Notes: generated by a model from the letters alone, not told the origin. Shown: positions 13,827 through 23,654, numbered from the stretch's first letter. The stretch is DNA of 36,584 bases from Candidatus Scatosoma pullistercoris (GCA_018714725.1 DVMZ01000053.1:1-36584), one strand, 5' to 3'. Numbers and translations are program-made.

Positions 13827-15257
13827 ATGTATCTGAGAGATTCAAAACCCGTATTTGACAGTATGCACGAGGAGTGCGGGGTCTTCGGGATTTATTCCGA
13901 GGACACGCACGACGTGGCGAGCACCGTTTATTACGGGTTATACGCGCTGCAGCACCGCGGTCAGGAAAGCTGCGGAATCGCCGTCGCTTACGCGAACAAA
14001 ATCGAATACTACAAGGGCATGGGGCTGATTCCGGATGTCTTTTCGGAGCATACTCTGCACGAACTTCCCGAAGGCGACATCGCCATCGGGCACGTCCGCT
14101 ATTCGACGACGGGCGCAAGTCTGCTGCTCAACGCTCAGCCCATTGTCTTTACGGGGAAATGCGGCAAGATGGCGCTTGCGCATAACGGCAATCTGACGAA
14201 TACGGACGAACTCAGGTCCAAGCTCATCGCGGACAACGCCGTGTTCCAGACGACGATCGATTCGGAAGTGATGGCGATGCTCATCAACAAATTTTCCGAC
14301 GGCGACATCGTGCAGGGAGTGCTGAAAGCCTGCGAATACTTCAAGGGTTCGTATGCGCTGGTTGTCATGACGGCGGATAAGCTGATCGCGGTGCGCGATC
14401 CTTACGGCATCCGTCCCCTGTGCGTCGGCCGGAATATGGACGACGTCGTCGTGGCGTCCGAAAGCTGTGCGATCGATTCGGTGGGCGCTACCTTCCTGCG
14501 CGATGTGGAACCGGGCGAAGTGCTGGTGATCGACAGCGCCGGTATGCACTCGTACCGGGTGAACGGCGCGGAAAAATGCCGTTCCGCTTCCTGTATCTTT
14601 GAATATGTGTATTTTTCCCGTCCGGACAGCGTTTTAGACGGGTGCAGCGTCTACCGCACCCGCATGCTGGCGGGACAGATCCTCGCAAAGAACTATCCCG
14701 TGGACGCGGACATCGTTTCGGGTATGCCCGATTCCGCGCTGGTGGCCGCGCGCGGCTATTCGCAGGTGTCCGGCATTCCGTATGTGGAGGCGATCGAGCG
14801 CAACCGCTATGTGGGCCGGACGTTCATTCAGCCCAACCAGAAAATGCGGGAAAACAGCGTCAACGTCAAGATGAATCCGCTCCGCGCGAACATCCAGGGC
14901 AAGCGCCTGGTGCTCATCGACGATTCCATCGTCCGGGGTACCACTTCCAAGCGGATTGTGCGGATGTTGAAAAATGCGGGTGCAAAAGAGGTGCATCTGA
15001 GAATCTGTTCGCCCATCATCAAACACCCCTGTCATCTGGGCATCGATATGCAGTCGTACAGCCAGCTGATCGGCGCCAACAAGACGGAAGAGGAGATCTG
15101 CGCCTATCTCGGCGCCGATTCCCTCAAATACCTCACGATCGAACAGCTGGTTGAAAGTTGTCACGGCGCAAAGACGGGGTTCTGTCTCGGCTGTTTCAAC
15201 GGCGAATATCCCTATTGCCTGGACGGCTATAAACCCAGTAAATTCAAATTTGAATAA
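13827..15257 (+). CDS. purF: Amidophosphoribosyltransferase
   Basis: First committed enzyme of purine synthesis: glutamine plus PRPP gives phosphoribosylamine. 476 residues. The class II glutaminase domain begins at Cys17 (E-E-C-G-V-F-G) after a 16-residue leader, so it is made with a propeptide like the Bacillus-type enzyme. Next come L-Q-H-R-G-Q-E-S-C-G-I and the H-V-R-Y-S-T-T-G loop. The C-terminal phosphoribosyltransferase domain carries V-L-I-D-D-S-I-V-R-G-T-T for PRPP. Cysteines in S-C-I-F-E-Y-V-Y-F, H-P-C-H-L-G-I-D and C-L-G-C-F-N match the [4Fe-4S] ligands of the oxygen-sensitive Bacillus type. The ATG at 13827 has AGGAAGAGGA upstream. This suits a lineage with its own Fe-S assembly genes nearby (28634-30291). 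Confidence 0.98.
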   Translation: MYLRDSKPVFDSMHEECGVFGIYSEDTHDVASTVYYGLYALQHRGQESCGIAVAYANKIEYYKGMGLIPDVFSEHTLHELPEGDIAIGHVRYSTTGASLLLNAQPIVFTGKCGKMALAHNGNLTNTDELRSKLIADNAVFQTTIDSEVMAMLINKFSDGDIVQGVLKACEYFKGSYALVVMTADKLIAVRDPYGIRPLCVGRNMDDVVVASESCAIDSVGATFLRDVEPGEVLVIDSAGMHSYRVNGAEKCRSASCIFEYVYFSRPDSVLDGCSVYRTRMLAGQILAKNYPVDADIVSGMPDSALVAARGYSQVSGIPYVEAIERNRYVGRTFIQPNQKMRENSVNVKMNPLRANIQGKRLVLIDDSIVRGTTSKRIVRMLKNAGAKEVHLRICSPIIKHPCHLGIDMQSYSQLIGANKTEEEICAYLGADSLKYLTIEQLVESCHGAKTGFCLGCFNGEYPYCLDGYKPSKFKFE

Positions 15258-15356
15258 AAGCGCGCAATCCGCGGCCGGGTTCCGGCAATGCCATTCCCTT
15301 CGGCAGAGAGCGGCGGAAAATTCGGATTGCGTCCGGAAAATAAAGGAGCAGAAACA

Positions 15357-16382
15357 ATGGCGATTTCTTATAAGGACAGCGGCGTGGACGTGACGAGAGG
15401 CTATAAGGCCGTGGAACTCATGAAAAAGCACGTCAGGAGCACTTACGACGGGAACGTGCTGGGCGATATCGGTTCGTTCGGCGGGTTTTATTCGATCGCG
15501 GGCGAGAAGGCGGAAGAGCCCGTATTGGTGGCCGGCACGGACGGCGTGGGGACCAAACTCAAATATGCTTTTCTTCTGAACAAACATGACACGATCGGAA
15601 TCGACGCGGTGGCGATGTGCGTCAACGACATCGTCTGCCAGGGCGCAAAGCCCCTGTTCTTCCTCGATTATTATGCCTGCGGCAAACTTTCGCCCGAATC
15701 GGAAGCGGAAGTCGTCAAGGGGATCGCGGAGGGCTGCCGTCAGGCCGGCTGTGCGCTGATCGGCGGGGAAACCGCGGAAATGCCCGGTTTCTATCCGGAA
15801 GGGGAATACGACCTCGCCGGGTTCGCCGTCGGCATCGTCGACAAGAAGAAGGTCATCAACGGCAAGGACATCCTTCCCGGCGACGTCCTCATCGGCATCC
15901 GTTCCAGCGGCGTTCATTCCAATGGCTACTCGCTGGTGCGCAGACTGTTCGGCGATTCCGACCGCGCGGCGCTGGAAACGTATGACGAGAACCTGGGCGC
16001 AACGCCTGCGGAAGTGCTGCTTACCCCTACGAAAATTTATGTCAGAAGCATTCTTTCGCTGATCGCCGAAGTCCCCGTCAAGGGAATCGCGCACATCACG
16101 GGCGGCGGATTCATCGAAAACATTCCCAGAATTTTCCCCGAAGGAGTGGGTTGCGAGATCGACCGGAACAGCTACGAGCTTCCGGCGGTGTTCCGCGTCA
16201 TGCGCGACAAATCCGGCCTTTCCGACGAACAGATGTACAATACTTTCAATATGGGCATCGGCATGGTGGTCTGCGTAGCGCCGGAGTATGCGGACGCGGC
16301 CGTCGCTTCTCTGGAAAAGAGCGGTGAAAAGACGGTGCGCCTGGGCAGAACGGTTGCCGGGAAGGGGGTCAGCCTTCGCTGA
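15357..16382 (+). CDS. purM: Phosphoribosylformylglycinamidine cyclo-ligase (AIR synthetase)
   Basis: Closes FGAM to AIR with ATP. 341 residues starting at ATG 15357 (M-A-I-S-Y-K-D-S-G-V-D), which has AAAGGAG 9 nt upstream; a longer in-frame start at 15288 lacks support. Signatures: I-G-S-F-G-G-F-Y, G-T-D-G-V-G-T-K-L-K, C-V-N-D-I-V-C-Q-G-A-K-P-L-F-F-L-D-Y, I-G-G-E-T-A-E-M-P-G-F-Y and H-I-T-G-G-G-F-I-E-N-I-P-R. All expected catalytic and nucleotide-binding segments are present. Followed by purN after 75 nt. Confidence 0.98.
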   Translation: MAISYKDSGVDVTRGYKAVELMKKHVRSTYDGNVLGDIGSFGGFYSIAGEKAEEPVLVAGTDGVGTKLKYAFLLNKHDTIGIDAVAMCVNDIVCQGAKPLFFLDYYACGKLSPESEAEVVKGIAEGCRQAGCALIGGETAEMPGFYPEGEYDLAGFAVGIVDKKKVINGKDILPGDVLIGIRSSGVHSNGYSLVRRLFGDSDRAALETYDENLGATPAEVLLTPTKIYVRSILSLIAEVPVKGIAHITGGGFIENIPRIFPEGVGCEIDRNSYELPAVFRVMRDKSGLSDEQMYNTFNMGIGMVVCVAPEYADAAVASLEKSGEKTVRLGRTVAGKGVSLR

Positions 16383-16457
16383 CCGGCCGCTTGGGCAGAT
16401 TGCAGATAGATTGTGGACAGATTGCGGCGCTCTTTGAAGAGGAACGGGGTGTAAACC

Positions 16458-17075
16458 ATGAAAAACATAGCGGTGTTCGCTTCGGGCGGCGGGACGGATT
16501 TTCAGTCGGTCATCGACGCCAACGAACGGGAAAAATTTTGCGTCATCAAATACCTGATTGCCTCGAAAGAGGGAATCGGCGCGATCGAACGCGCGAAAAA
16601 AGCCGGGATTCCCGCGGCCGTGTTTGCCAAAAAGGACTACTCTTCCCTCGAAGAACTGTACGATTCGCTTTCGGCGCTTCTCGAAGGGGCAGAGGTGGAT
16701 TACATCGTGCTTGCGGGATGGCTGAAAATTATTCCTCCTTCCTTCATCGCCCGTTTCCGCGACCGGATCATCAATATTCATCCTTCTTTGATTCCCGCTT
16801 TTTGCGGCGCCGGATATTACGGGCTGAAAGTGCATGAGGCGGCGCTCTCCTACGGCGTGAAAGTTTCGGGCGCCACCGTGCATTTCGTCGAGGCGGAAGT
16901 GGACGGCGGGGCGATCGTCATGCAGCGCGCCGTGCCCGTCCTCGACGGGGATACCCCCGAACTTCTGCAAAAGCGGGTGCTGGAAACCGAACACGAGATG
17001 CTGCCCCTCTGCGTACAACTCCTCTGCGAGGGAAAAATCGAAAAAGAGGGCAGGCAGGTACGCATTCGCGCCTGA
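16458..17075 (+). CDS. purN: Phosphoribosylglycinamide formyltransferase
   Basis: Transfers formyl from 10-formyl-tetrahydrofolate to GAR. 205 residues. Seen: N-terminal I-A-V-F-A-S-G-G-G-T-D-F-Q (ribose-phosphate loop), the L-A-G-W-L-K-I-I segment, N-I-H-P-S-L-I-P-A-F containing the catalytic Asn-x-His, and the E-V-D-G-G-A-I-V loop with the catalytic Asp. The G-G-G-T-D-F form replaces the commoner G-S-G-T-N. ATG 16458 has a GGGGTG about 9 nt upstream. Unlike most clostridial purine operons, purH does not follow; two unrelated genes do. Confidence 0.97.
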   Translation: MKNIAVFASGGGTDFQSVIDANEREKFCVIKYLIASKEGIGAIERAKKAGIPAAVFAKKDYSSLEELYDSLSALLEGAEVDYIVLAGWLKIIPPSFIARFRDRIINIHPSLIPAFCGAGYYGLKVHEAALSYGVKVSGATVHFVEAEVDGGAIVMQRAVPVLDGDTPELLQKRVLETEHEMLPLCVQLLCEGKIEKEGRQVRIRA

Positions 17076-17227
17076 AATGTACGGCTGAATTGGACTGGTT
17101 TTCAGGGCGTGCGGGCAGGCCGTGCCGGTCAGTATGACGGGCGAAGACTGCCGTGCGATTCCGGAAGCAGGGCGACGAAAGGTAAAAGCGCAGAGAGAGA
17201 ATAGGAAAAAGGAAGTTAAGAGGGAGA

Positions 17228-18181
17228 ATGATGGACAAACAAAAATGCGGCGAATATATCCGCCGCAAACGGGAGGCGCGGGGATTGTCGCAGGCGGAGC
17301 TTGCGGAAAAGCTCGGCGTCAGCACTTATGAGATAAGCGCATGGGAAGCGGGATTTTTCCCGGAAGCTGAATACCTGCTCCCCTTGTCCGCCGCGCTGGG
17401 CGTGGAAGTGGAGGAGCTTTTGTCGGGCGAAGACGCCGCGGACGGAGAAAGTGCCGCAAAAGCGGTTTCCGTTGCCGGTCGGTCGGCTGAGATAAACCGG
17501 GAGGAAGCGAACCCGGAAGTACCGAACCCGGAGGGACCGAAGAGCTCCGAAGAACAGGCGGAGGAACCCGAAAAGCCGGAAGCGGCCGCAAACGATTCCG
17601 TAAGCGTTTCCGGTCGGAATAAATCCGAACCGTCCGCGAGGCCCGTAAAGTCCGTAAAAGCGCCGGCGGAAGAAAGCTATTACGAGAAGCTGCATAAAAA
17701 ACTGGGGGAAACGGATTGGGAAAAAGTGATCGAGCCGCCGTCGGGTGAAAACGGCTTTTCGGACGGGGAACGCAGATTCGGAAAAATTCTCTGTATTTGT
17801 TTTATCATTCTTATTCTGATTTTACAGGGAACTCGGTTGCAGTCGTATCTGCAACGGGACAGAGAACTGACGTTGGAAAATTATCGTCAATATATTGAAA
17901 TTTCCGTTCATCCGGCAGGCGAAGGACCCGTTTATACGGATCTTACGGAGCAAGTATTAGAAGTGACGGCAAAAAAGGAAATTCGTGATTTTTCCATTTC
18001 CGTGAAAGTCTGTTTTTCCTATACACTGTCCGGCGATTCGGAAAATACGGTTTTCCGGGAAGCGCAGATCAGAGAACAAACAATCGATGAATATACCTTT
18101 GCGGTAAGGACATTTTTTTTCGATCGGAGCGTTTGGAACTGCGGAGTTGAAGTACTGTCGGTGGAGGGGAAACTGCCGTGA
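17228..18181 (+). CDS. Membrane-anchored XRE-type HTH protein
   Basis: 317 residues. Residues 5-65 are a Cro/C1 helix-turn-helix (Y-I-R-R-K-R-E-A-R-G-L-S-Q-A-E-L-A-E-K-L-G then I-S-A-W-E-A-G). Residues 66-145 are an acidic, Pro/Ala/Glu-rich linker, 150-180 a charged segment, and about 185-201 a single transmembrane helix (I-L-C-I-C-F-I-I-L-I-L-I-L). The ~115 remaining residues should lie outside the membrane as a beta-rich domain. This layout suggests a membrane-bound transcription regulator or signal transducer; the ligand is unknown. ATG 17228 or 17231, with GAGGGAG just upstream. It overlaps the next gene by 4 nt (GTGA), so the two act together. The 3' half is visibly richer in A/T than neighbouring pur genes, which suggests a later insertion. 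Confidence 0.85.
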   Translation: MMDKQKCGEYIRRKREARGLSQAELAEKLGVSTYEISAWEAGFFPEAEYLLPLSAALGVEVEELLSGEDAADGESAAKAVSVAGRSAEINREEANPEVPNPEGPKSSEEQAEEPEKPEAAANDSVSVSGRNKSEPSARPVKSVKAPAEESYYEKLHKKLGETDWEKVIEPPSGENGFSDGERRFGKILCICFIILILILQGTRLQSYLQRDRELTLENYRQYIEISVHPAGEGPVYTDLTEQVLEVTAKKEIRDFSISVKVCFSYTLSGDSENTVFREAQIREQTIDEYTFAVRTFFFDRSVWNCGVEVLSVEGKLP

Positions 18182-18489
18182 ACAAACAAAAAAAAGATAG
18201 AAACATGGTTGTATTGCTGTGCTTTACGGCGTTGGTCGGGTTGGCAAATATTTTGCTGAACGGGAATTTCGAGCTGATATTTCTGTATCTGCTGTTCATG
18301 GTGGTGTCTGTTCCTACGATTTATTTCAATTATTCTCTCTGTAAATTGGAAAACAAGTGGCATTCCCTTTGGAGGGAACGGACGCCCTGCGACGGAGAGC
18401 CGAGTGTCGTTCGGCTCAAAACCGGGAAAATCGGGGAATGGGGAGCGTTTATCCTGGGATTGATCCTGGCGTTGATTCCTTCGATATAG
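18178..18489 (+). CDS. Small integral membrane protein coupled to the XRE gene
   Basis: 103 residues, start GTG 18178 overlapping the stop of the preceding gene (GTGA), so translation is probably coupled. Predicted topology: a short Lys-rich start, a hydrophobic helix at about 10-28, a second at 32-50 (F-L-Y-L-L-F-M-V-V-S-V-P), a charged loop of about 35 residues, and a third helix at 88-102 ending at the C-terminus. No family recognised. With the upstream membrane-anchored HTH protein it forms a two-gene cassette lying where purH is usual. It could be a partner or antagonist of that regulator. A/T content is higher than in pur genes on either side. Confidence 0.75.
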   Translation: MNKQKKDRNMVVLLCFTALVGLANILLNGNFELIFLYLLFMVVSVPTIYFNYSLCKLENKWHSLWRERTPCDGEPSVVRLKTGKIGEWGAFILGLILALIPSI

Positions 18490-18564
18490 GCAATATAGGG
18501 CTAAGACATAATTGATATAAAAGGCATGGCATTCAGATAATAAAAGTAAAAAAGGAGAAAACGC

Positions 18565-19839
18565 ATGAACGTTCTGGTCATCGGAAACGGCGGGCGGGAA
18601 CACGCGATTATACGCGCTTTGAAAAAATCTCCGCGCGTCGGAAAAATTTATGCGATGAAGGGGAATGCGGGCATCGGCGAACTGGCCGAGCTCGTCGACG
18701 TCGATTACTGCGACGTCAAAGCGGTGGGCGACTGGGTAGACGCACATAAAGACGTGGAATATACCGTCATTGCGCCGGATGACCCTCTGGCACTGGGGCT
18801 TGCGGATGAATTGGAGAGCCGCGGCCACCGCGTGTTCGGGCCGGACAAAAAAGCGGCGGCGATTGAATCCAGCAAGGCCTTCGCCAAAGAGCTCATGAAA
18901 AAATACGGCATTCCCACCGCGAAATACGAAATTTTCGATCGTTATGAACAGGCGCTCGAATATGTGCGCAGCGCCCCTCTTCCCGTCGTGCTCAAAGCAG
19001 ACGGATTGGCACTCGGCAAAGGCGTGTTGATCTGCTCCACGGAAGCGGAGGCGGAAGAAGGGCTGAAAGAAATCATGCTCGACAGGAAATTCGGCGCAGC
19101 GGGCAATAAAGTGGTCGTGGAAGAATTTCTGGAAGGCCCGGAAGTTTCCGTGCTCGCCTTCACCGACGGAAAGACGATCGTGCCCATGGTCACCAGCTGC
19201 GACCACAAGCGCGCTTTCGACGGGGACAAGGGACTGAACACGGGGGGGATGGGCACCTTTTCCCCCGCGCCCTTCTACGGCGAAAAATGCGCGGATGAAG
19301 TGATGAAAAAGATTATGCTGCCCACCATGGCTGCGATGAACGCCGAAGGGAGGACCTTCAAAGGCGTTCTGTATTTCGGCTTGATGAAGACGAAGGACGG
19401 CATGAAGGTGATCGAATACAATTCCCGGTTCGGCGATCCCGAAACGCAGGTGGTGCTGCCCATGCTGAAAACCGACCTCCTCGACATTTTTGAGGCGGTG
19501 ACGGACGAAAGGCTTGCCGACATCAGGATCGAATGGGAAGAGGGCGCGTGCGTGTGCGTGGTGCTCGCTTCCGGCGGCTATCCCGTGAAATACGAAAAGG
19601 GGAAAGTCATCGAAATCGGAGCGCTCGATCCGGACGTCTTTCTCTATCACGCGGGGACGGCAGTAAAAGACGGGAAACTGGTCACCGCCGGCGGCCGGGT
19701 GCTCGGGGTCAGCGCCAAAGGCGCCACCGCGGAGGAAGCCCGGGAAAAGGCTTATGAGAATGTCAGAAAGATTTCTTTTGACGGCATGCACTACCGCACC
19801 GATATCGGGATTAAGTACCGCGATATTCCGAGAGAATAA
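18565..19839 (+). CDS. purD: Phosphoribosylamine-glycine ligase (GAR synthetase)
   Basis: ATP-grasp ligase joining glycine to phosphoribosylamine. 424 residues, normal length. Seen: N-terminal V-I-G-N-G-G-R-E-H-A-I, the A-P-D-D-P-L-A-L-G-L-A-D segment, P-V-V-L-K-A-D-G-L-A-L-G-K-G, E-E-F-L-E-G-P-E-V-S and D-H-K-R-A-F-D-G-D-K-G-L-N-T-G-G-M-G (the family signature), then Y-N-S-R-F-G-D-P-E-T-Q. ATG 18565 with AAGGAG 9 nt upstream. It follows the two inserted genes after 75 nt and precedes purL by 101 nt, keeping the order expected after purH. Confidence 0.98.
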   Translation: MNVLVIGNGGREHAIIRALKKSPRVGKIYAMKGNAGIGELAELVDVDYCDVKAVGDWVDAHKDVEYTVIAPDDPLALGLADELESRGHRVFGPDKKAAAIESSKAFAKELMKKYGIPTAKYEIFDRYEQALEYVRSAPLPVVLKADGLALGKGVLICSTEAEAEEGLKEIMLDRKFGAAGNKVVVEEFLEGPEVSVLAFTDGKTIVPMVTSCDHKRAFDGDKGLNTGGMGTFSPAPFYGEKCADEVMKKIMLPTMAAMNAEGRTFKGVLYFGLMKTKDGMKVIEYNSRFGDPETQVVLPMLKTDLLDIFEAVTDERLADIRIEWEEGACVCVVLASGGYPVKYEKGKVIEIGALDPDVFLYHAGTAVKDGKLVTAGGRVLGVSAKGATAEEAREKAYENVRKISFDGMHYRTDIGIKYRDIPRE

Positions 19840-19940
19840 TTCGTCTGAATAAAAAAGGCGCGGGAAAGGCGCATGAAAAAATCCTGCGGAAAACCGGGAA
19901 CCGGATTTTCCCAAACGCGAAAAAGGAGCGCAAAGGACGT

Positions 19941-22900
19941 ATGATATACAGAATTTTTGTGGAAAAGAAAGAGAACGTGCAGGCGAGAAAAGAGGCGGAG
20001 GACATCGGGACTTTGTTGGGAATTTTTCCCTCGGATTTCCGGCTCATTCTGCGCTATGACGTGGAAGGACTGACGGAAGAGGAACTCGACGCTTCCCTGG
20101 GTACCGTATTTTCCGAACCGCCTGTCGACAATGTGTATCTCGAACACATGGAATTCGGGAAGGAATACAAGGTCTTTGCGATCAGCTATCTCACCGGTCA
20201 GTACGACCAGCGTGCAGACAGCGCGGCGCAGTGCGTGCAGCTCCTGACGAAAAAATCCCGGCCGCTGGTGAAATGCGCGAAGGTGTATGCGGTGAGCGGA
20301 GTGACGGACGCGCAGCTTTCGGCGATCAAGAAACATCTCATCAATCCCGTCGAGAGCGAGGAAGTGACGTTGGAAAAGCCCGTCACGCTCAGGCGGGAAG
20401 CATTGCAGAGCGCGGACGTGGCGACGGTGAACGGCTTTCTGGACATGACGGACGAAGAGATTGCGGCGTATCATAAAACCGTCGGGTTTGCCATGAGCGT
20501 CGCCGATCTCGCGTTCGTGCGCGATTATTTCCGCGGCGAAAAGCGGGAACCGACGGAAACGGAACTCAAAGTGATCGACACTTACTGGTCGGATCATTGC
20601 CGGCATACGACGTTTGCCACCGAGCTGAAAAATATCGAAATCACGTCGGAGAACAGGTCGGTCGGGAAAGCGTACGGGTTGTACCGGGAGCTGTATGAAG
20701 AACTCAACGGCAGCCGCCCGGAGAAATATCCCTGTCTGATGGATCTCGCCACGATTGCGGCGAAGAAACTGAAAAAGGACGGCAAGCTGGACAACCTGGA
20801 CATTTCGGACGAAATCAATGCCTGTTCCATCTGCATCGACGCGGAGATCGACGGGAAGAAAGAAAAATACCTCGTCATGTTCAAGAACGAAACGCATAAT
20901 CACCCGACGGAGATCGAGCCGTTCGGCGGCGCGGCGACCTGTCTCGGCGGCGCCATCCGCGATCCTTTGAGCGGGCGGACGTATGTCTATCAGGCGATGC
21001 GCGTGACGGGCGCTTCCGATCCCAGGGAAAAGCTGGAAGATACCCTTCCCGGCAAACTTCCCCAGCGCGCGATTACCCAGCGCGCGGCGGCCGGGTTCTC
21101 TTCTTACGGCAACCAGATCGGACTGGCGACCGGGATTGTGGACGAAGTGTATCACGAGGGCTTCAAGGCGAAGCGCCTCGAAACGGGATTTGTCGTCGGC
21201 GGCGCGCGGCGGGATATGGTGTACCGCGAAGCGCCGAAGGCGGGAGACGTCATTCTGCTCCTCGGGGGCGAGACGGGCCGGGACGGCTGCGGCGGCGCGA
21301 CGGGATCGTCCAAGGCGCACGACGCGCATTCGGTGGAAACCTGCGGCGCGGAGGTGCAGAAGGGAAATCCTCTGACCGAGCGGAAATTGCAGCGCCTGTT
21401 CCTCAACCGCGAAGTGACCCGGCGGATCAAGAAATGCAACGATTTCGGGGCGGGCGGCGTGTCCGTCGCGATCGGCGAACTGGCGGACGGCCTGGACATC
21501 GATCTCGACAAAGTTCCCAAAAAATACGAGGGATTGTCGGGAACGGAACTCGCGATTTCCGAATCGCAGGAACGCATGGCGGTGGTCGTGGACAAAAAGG
21601 ATGTGGACGCATTCATCGCGCTTTCGGCGGAGGAGAACCTCGCCGCCACGCCCGTGGCGGTCGTGACGGATACCGGCCGTATGCGGATGTATTTCAAGGG
21701 CCGGCCGATTGTGGATATCGCGCGCGCGTTCCTCGACACCAACGGCGTGAAGCAGACGGCGGACGCGGAAATTGCCGACCGGGTGACCCGTTGGTTTGAT
21801 AAAAAGGAGGGCCTGGATTTTGCCGCGGAGACGGAAAAAGTGCTTTCCGATCTCAACGTCTGCGCGAAAAAGGGGCTTTCGGAAATGTTCGATTCCACGA
21901 TCGGCGCGCGCAGCGTGTATATGCCCTGGGGCGGAAAGAATCAGCTGACCCCCGCCATCGCCATGGCCGCGAAAATCTGCGGCGGGGAAACGGACGTCTG
22001 CACGGTGTCCGCTTACGGATATTCCCCTTATCTCATGGAAACCAGTCCGTTTGTCGGGGCAATCTATTCGATCGTCGCCTCCGTCTCCAAAGTCGTGGCG
22101 GCGGGCGCGGATTATCGGGAAATCCGTCTGACGCTGCAGGAATTTTTCGAGCGGATGACCAAGGACAAAAAAGTATGGGGAATCCCTGCGGGGGCATTGC
22201 TCGGCGCCGTGTATGCGCAGATGGGGCTGGGCCTGGGCGCGATCGGCGGCAAGGACAGCATGAGCGGCACGTTCGAGCACATTCACGTCCCGCCCACCCT
22301 CATTTCGTTCGCGCTGGCGCCCGCCAAAGCGTCCGCGCTCATCGACAATGTGCTGAAGGGCGGGGAAAAGCTCTGGCTGCTGCCCGTGCCGAAAGATGAT
22401 CAGTTTGTGCCCGACTTCGGGAAGCTCAAAGAGTTGTATGCCGAAGTGTATAAAAACATTCAAAGCGGAAATATTACTTTTGCGACGGTGGTGGAAAACG
22501 GCGGCGTCGGCGCGGCGGTGATCAGAAGCGCGCTCGGCAACGGCGTCGGCGTGAAGTTTGAGATGACGGCGGACGAATTGTACACCGAGTGCTATGGCGA
22601 TCTGATCGTGTCCGTGAAGGACGAATCCGCATTGGCGGTTTCCGGGAAGCGCTTTATCGGAAGTGCGGAAGGAAAGGAATTTGTCTGCGGCGGCGAAAAA
22701 GTTTCTCTTCAAAAAGCGGTGGACGCTTACCTGTCCCCGTTGGAGAGCGTGTTTGCGACAACGGCGCCCGCTTCTGGTGAGATCAAAAACTGTGATTACT
22801 CCGGGCCTGTCGTGCGCGCAAATGCGGGCAGCCGGGTGAAAATCGCCAGACCGAGGGTGTTCATTCCCGTATTCCCGGGCACCAACTGCGAACTGGATAC

Positions 22901-23645
22901 GGCGCGCAAATTCCGCCTTGCGGGGGCAGAAACGGAGACGGTGGTCGTGAAAAACCGTTCCGCGGCGGACATCGAGGAGAGCGTCAGGGCGATTGCGGAC
23001 GCGATCGGCAGGGCAAATATCATCGCGTTCCCCGGCGGATTTTCGGGCGGCGACGAGCCGGACGGCAGCGGGAAATTCATCGCGACCACCTTCCGAAATC
23101 CGTATATTGCGGAGAAGATAGCGGAGCTTCTGGAAAAGCGCGACGGGCTGATTCTCGGCATCTGCAACGGATTCCAGGCGCTTATCAAACTGGGATTGGT
23201 GCCGTACGGAAAGGTGACGGCGCTGACGGAAAAGTCTCCGACCCTTACGTTCAACAATATTTCCCGCCACGTTTCGACGATTGCAGATATCCGCGTGGCG
23301 TCCGTTCTGTCGCCCTGGCTGTCCGCGTGCCGCGTGGGGGAAGTGTACAAGGTGCCGGTTTCTCACGGCGAAGGGAAATTCGTCGCGCCGGCCGAAGCGC
23401 TGGAAAGCCTGCGCGCAAACGGGCAGATTGCCACGCAGTATGTCGATCTTTCGGGGGTTCCCGCCATGCGTTCGCCGTACAATCCCAACGGCTCGCTGTG
23501 GGCGATCGAAGGCATTACCTCTCCGGACGGAAGGGTGCTCGGAAAAATGGGACACGCGGAGCGCACGGGAGAAAATCTGTACAAGAATATCGACGGCGAT
23601 TTCGATATGAAGATCTTTGAGAGCGGCGTCGGATATTTCGGTTGA
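19941..23645 (+). CDS. purL: Phosphoribosylformylglycinamidine (FGAM) synthase, single-chain
   Basis: Converts FGAR, glutamine and ATP to FGAM. 1234 residues in one chain, the long form found in many Clostridia and lactobacilli rather than the split PurL/PurQ/PurS. The N-terminal PurS-like part (M-I-Y-R-I-F-V-E-K-K) is followed by the synthetase core: Y-W-S-D-H-C-R-H-T-T-F, N-E-T-H-N-H-P-T-E-I-E-P-F-G-G-A-A-T-C-type segment and G-G-K-D-S-M-S-G-T-F. From about residue 970 comes a class I glutamine amidotransferase: P-V-F-P-G-T-N-C-E, G-I-C-N-G-F-Q-A-L with the nucleophilic Cys, and the H-x-E pair near the end (S-H-G-E-G-K). ATG 19941; AAGGAG upstream. A strong terminator follows, so this is the last gene of the operon. 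Confidence 0.98.
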   Translation: MIYRIFVEKKENVQARKEAEDIGTLLGIFPSDFRLILRYDVEGLTEEELDASLGTVFSEPPVDNVYLEHMEFGKEYKVFAISYLTGQYDQRADSAAQCVQLLTKKSRPLVKCAKVYAVSGVTDAQLSAIKKHLINPVESEEVTLEKPVTLRREALQSADVATVNGFLDMTDEEIAAYHKTVGFAMSVADLAFVRDYFRGEKREPTETELKVIDTYWSDHCRHTTFATELKNIEITSENRSVGKAYGLYRELYEELNGSRPEKYPCLMDLATIAAKKLKKDGKLDNLDISDEINACSICIDAEIDGKKEKYLVMFKNETHNHPTEIEPFGGAATCLGGAIRDPLSGRTYVYQAMRVTGASDPREKLEDTLPGKLPQRAITQRAAAGFSSYGNQIGLATGIVDEVYHEGFKAKRLETGFVVGGARRDMVYREAPKAGDVILLLGGETGRDGCGGATGSSKAHDAHSVETCGAEVQKGNPLTERKLQRLFLNREVTRRIKKCNDFGAGGVSVAIGELADGLDIDLDKVPKKYEGLSGTELAISESQERMAVVVDKKDVDAFIALSAEENLAATPVAVVTDTGRMRMYFKGRPIVDIARAFLDTNGVKQTADAEIADRVTRWFDKKEGLDFAAETEKVLSDLNVCAKKGLSEMFDSTIGARSVYMPWGGKNQLTPAIAMAAKICGGETDVCTVSAYGYSPYLMETSPFVGAIYSIVASVSKVVAAGADYREIRLTLQEFFERMTKDKKVWGIPAGALLGAVYAQMGLGLGAIGGKDSMSGTFEHIHVPPTLISFALAPAKASALIDNVLKGGEKLWLLPVPKDDQFVPDFGKLKELYAEVYKNIQSGNITFATVVENGGVGAAVIRSALGNGVGVKFEMTADELYTECYGDLIVSVKDESALAVSGKRFIGSAEGKEFVCGGEKVSLQKAVDAYLSPLESVFATTAPASGEIKNCDYSGPVVRANAGSRVKIARPRVFIPVFPGTNCELDTARKFRLAGAETETVVVKNRSAADIEESVRAIADAIGRANIIAFPGGFSGGDEPDGSGKFIATTFRNPYIAEKIAELLEKRDGLILGICNGFQALIKLGLVPYGKVTALTEKSPTLTFNNISRHVSTIADIRVASVLSPWLSACRVGEVYKVPVSHGEGKFVAPAEALESLRANGQIATQYVDLSGVPAMRSPYNPNGSLWAIEGITSPDGRVLGKMGHAERTGENLYKNIDGDFDMKIFESGVGYFG

Positions 23646-23654
23646 GAACTGAAG

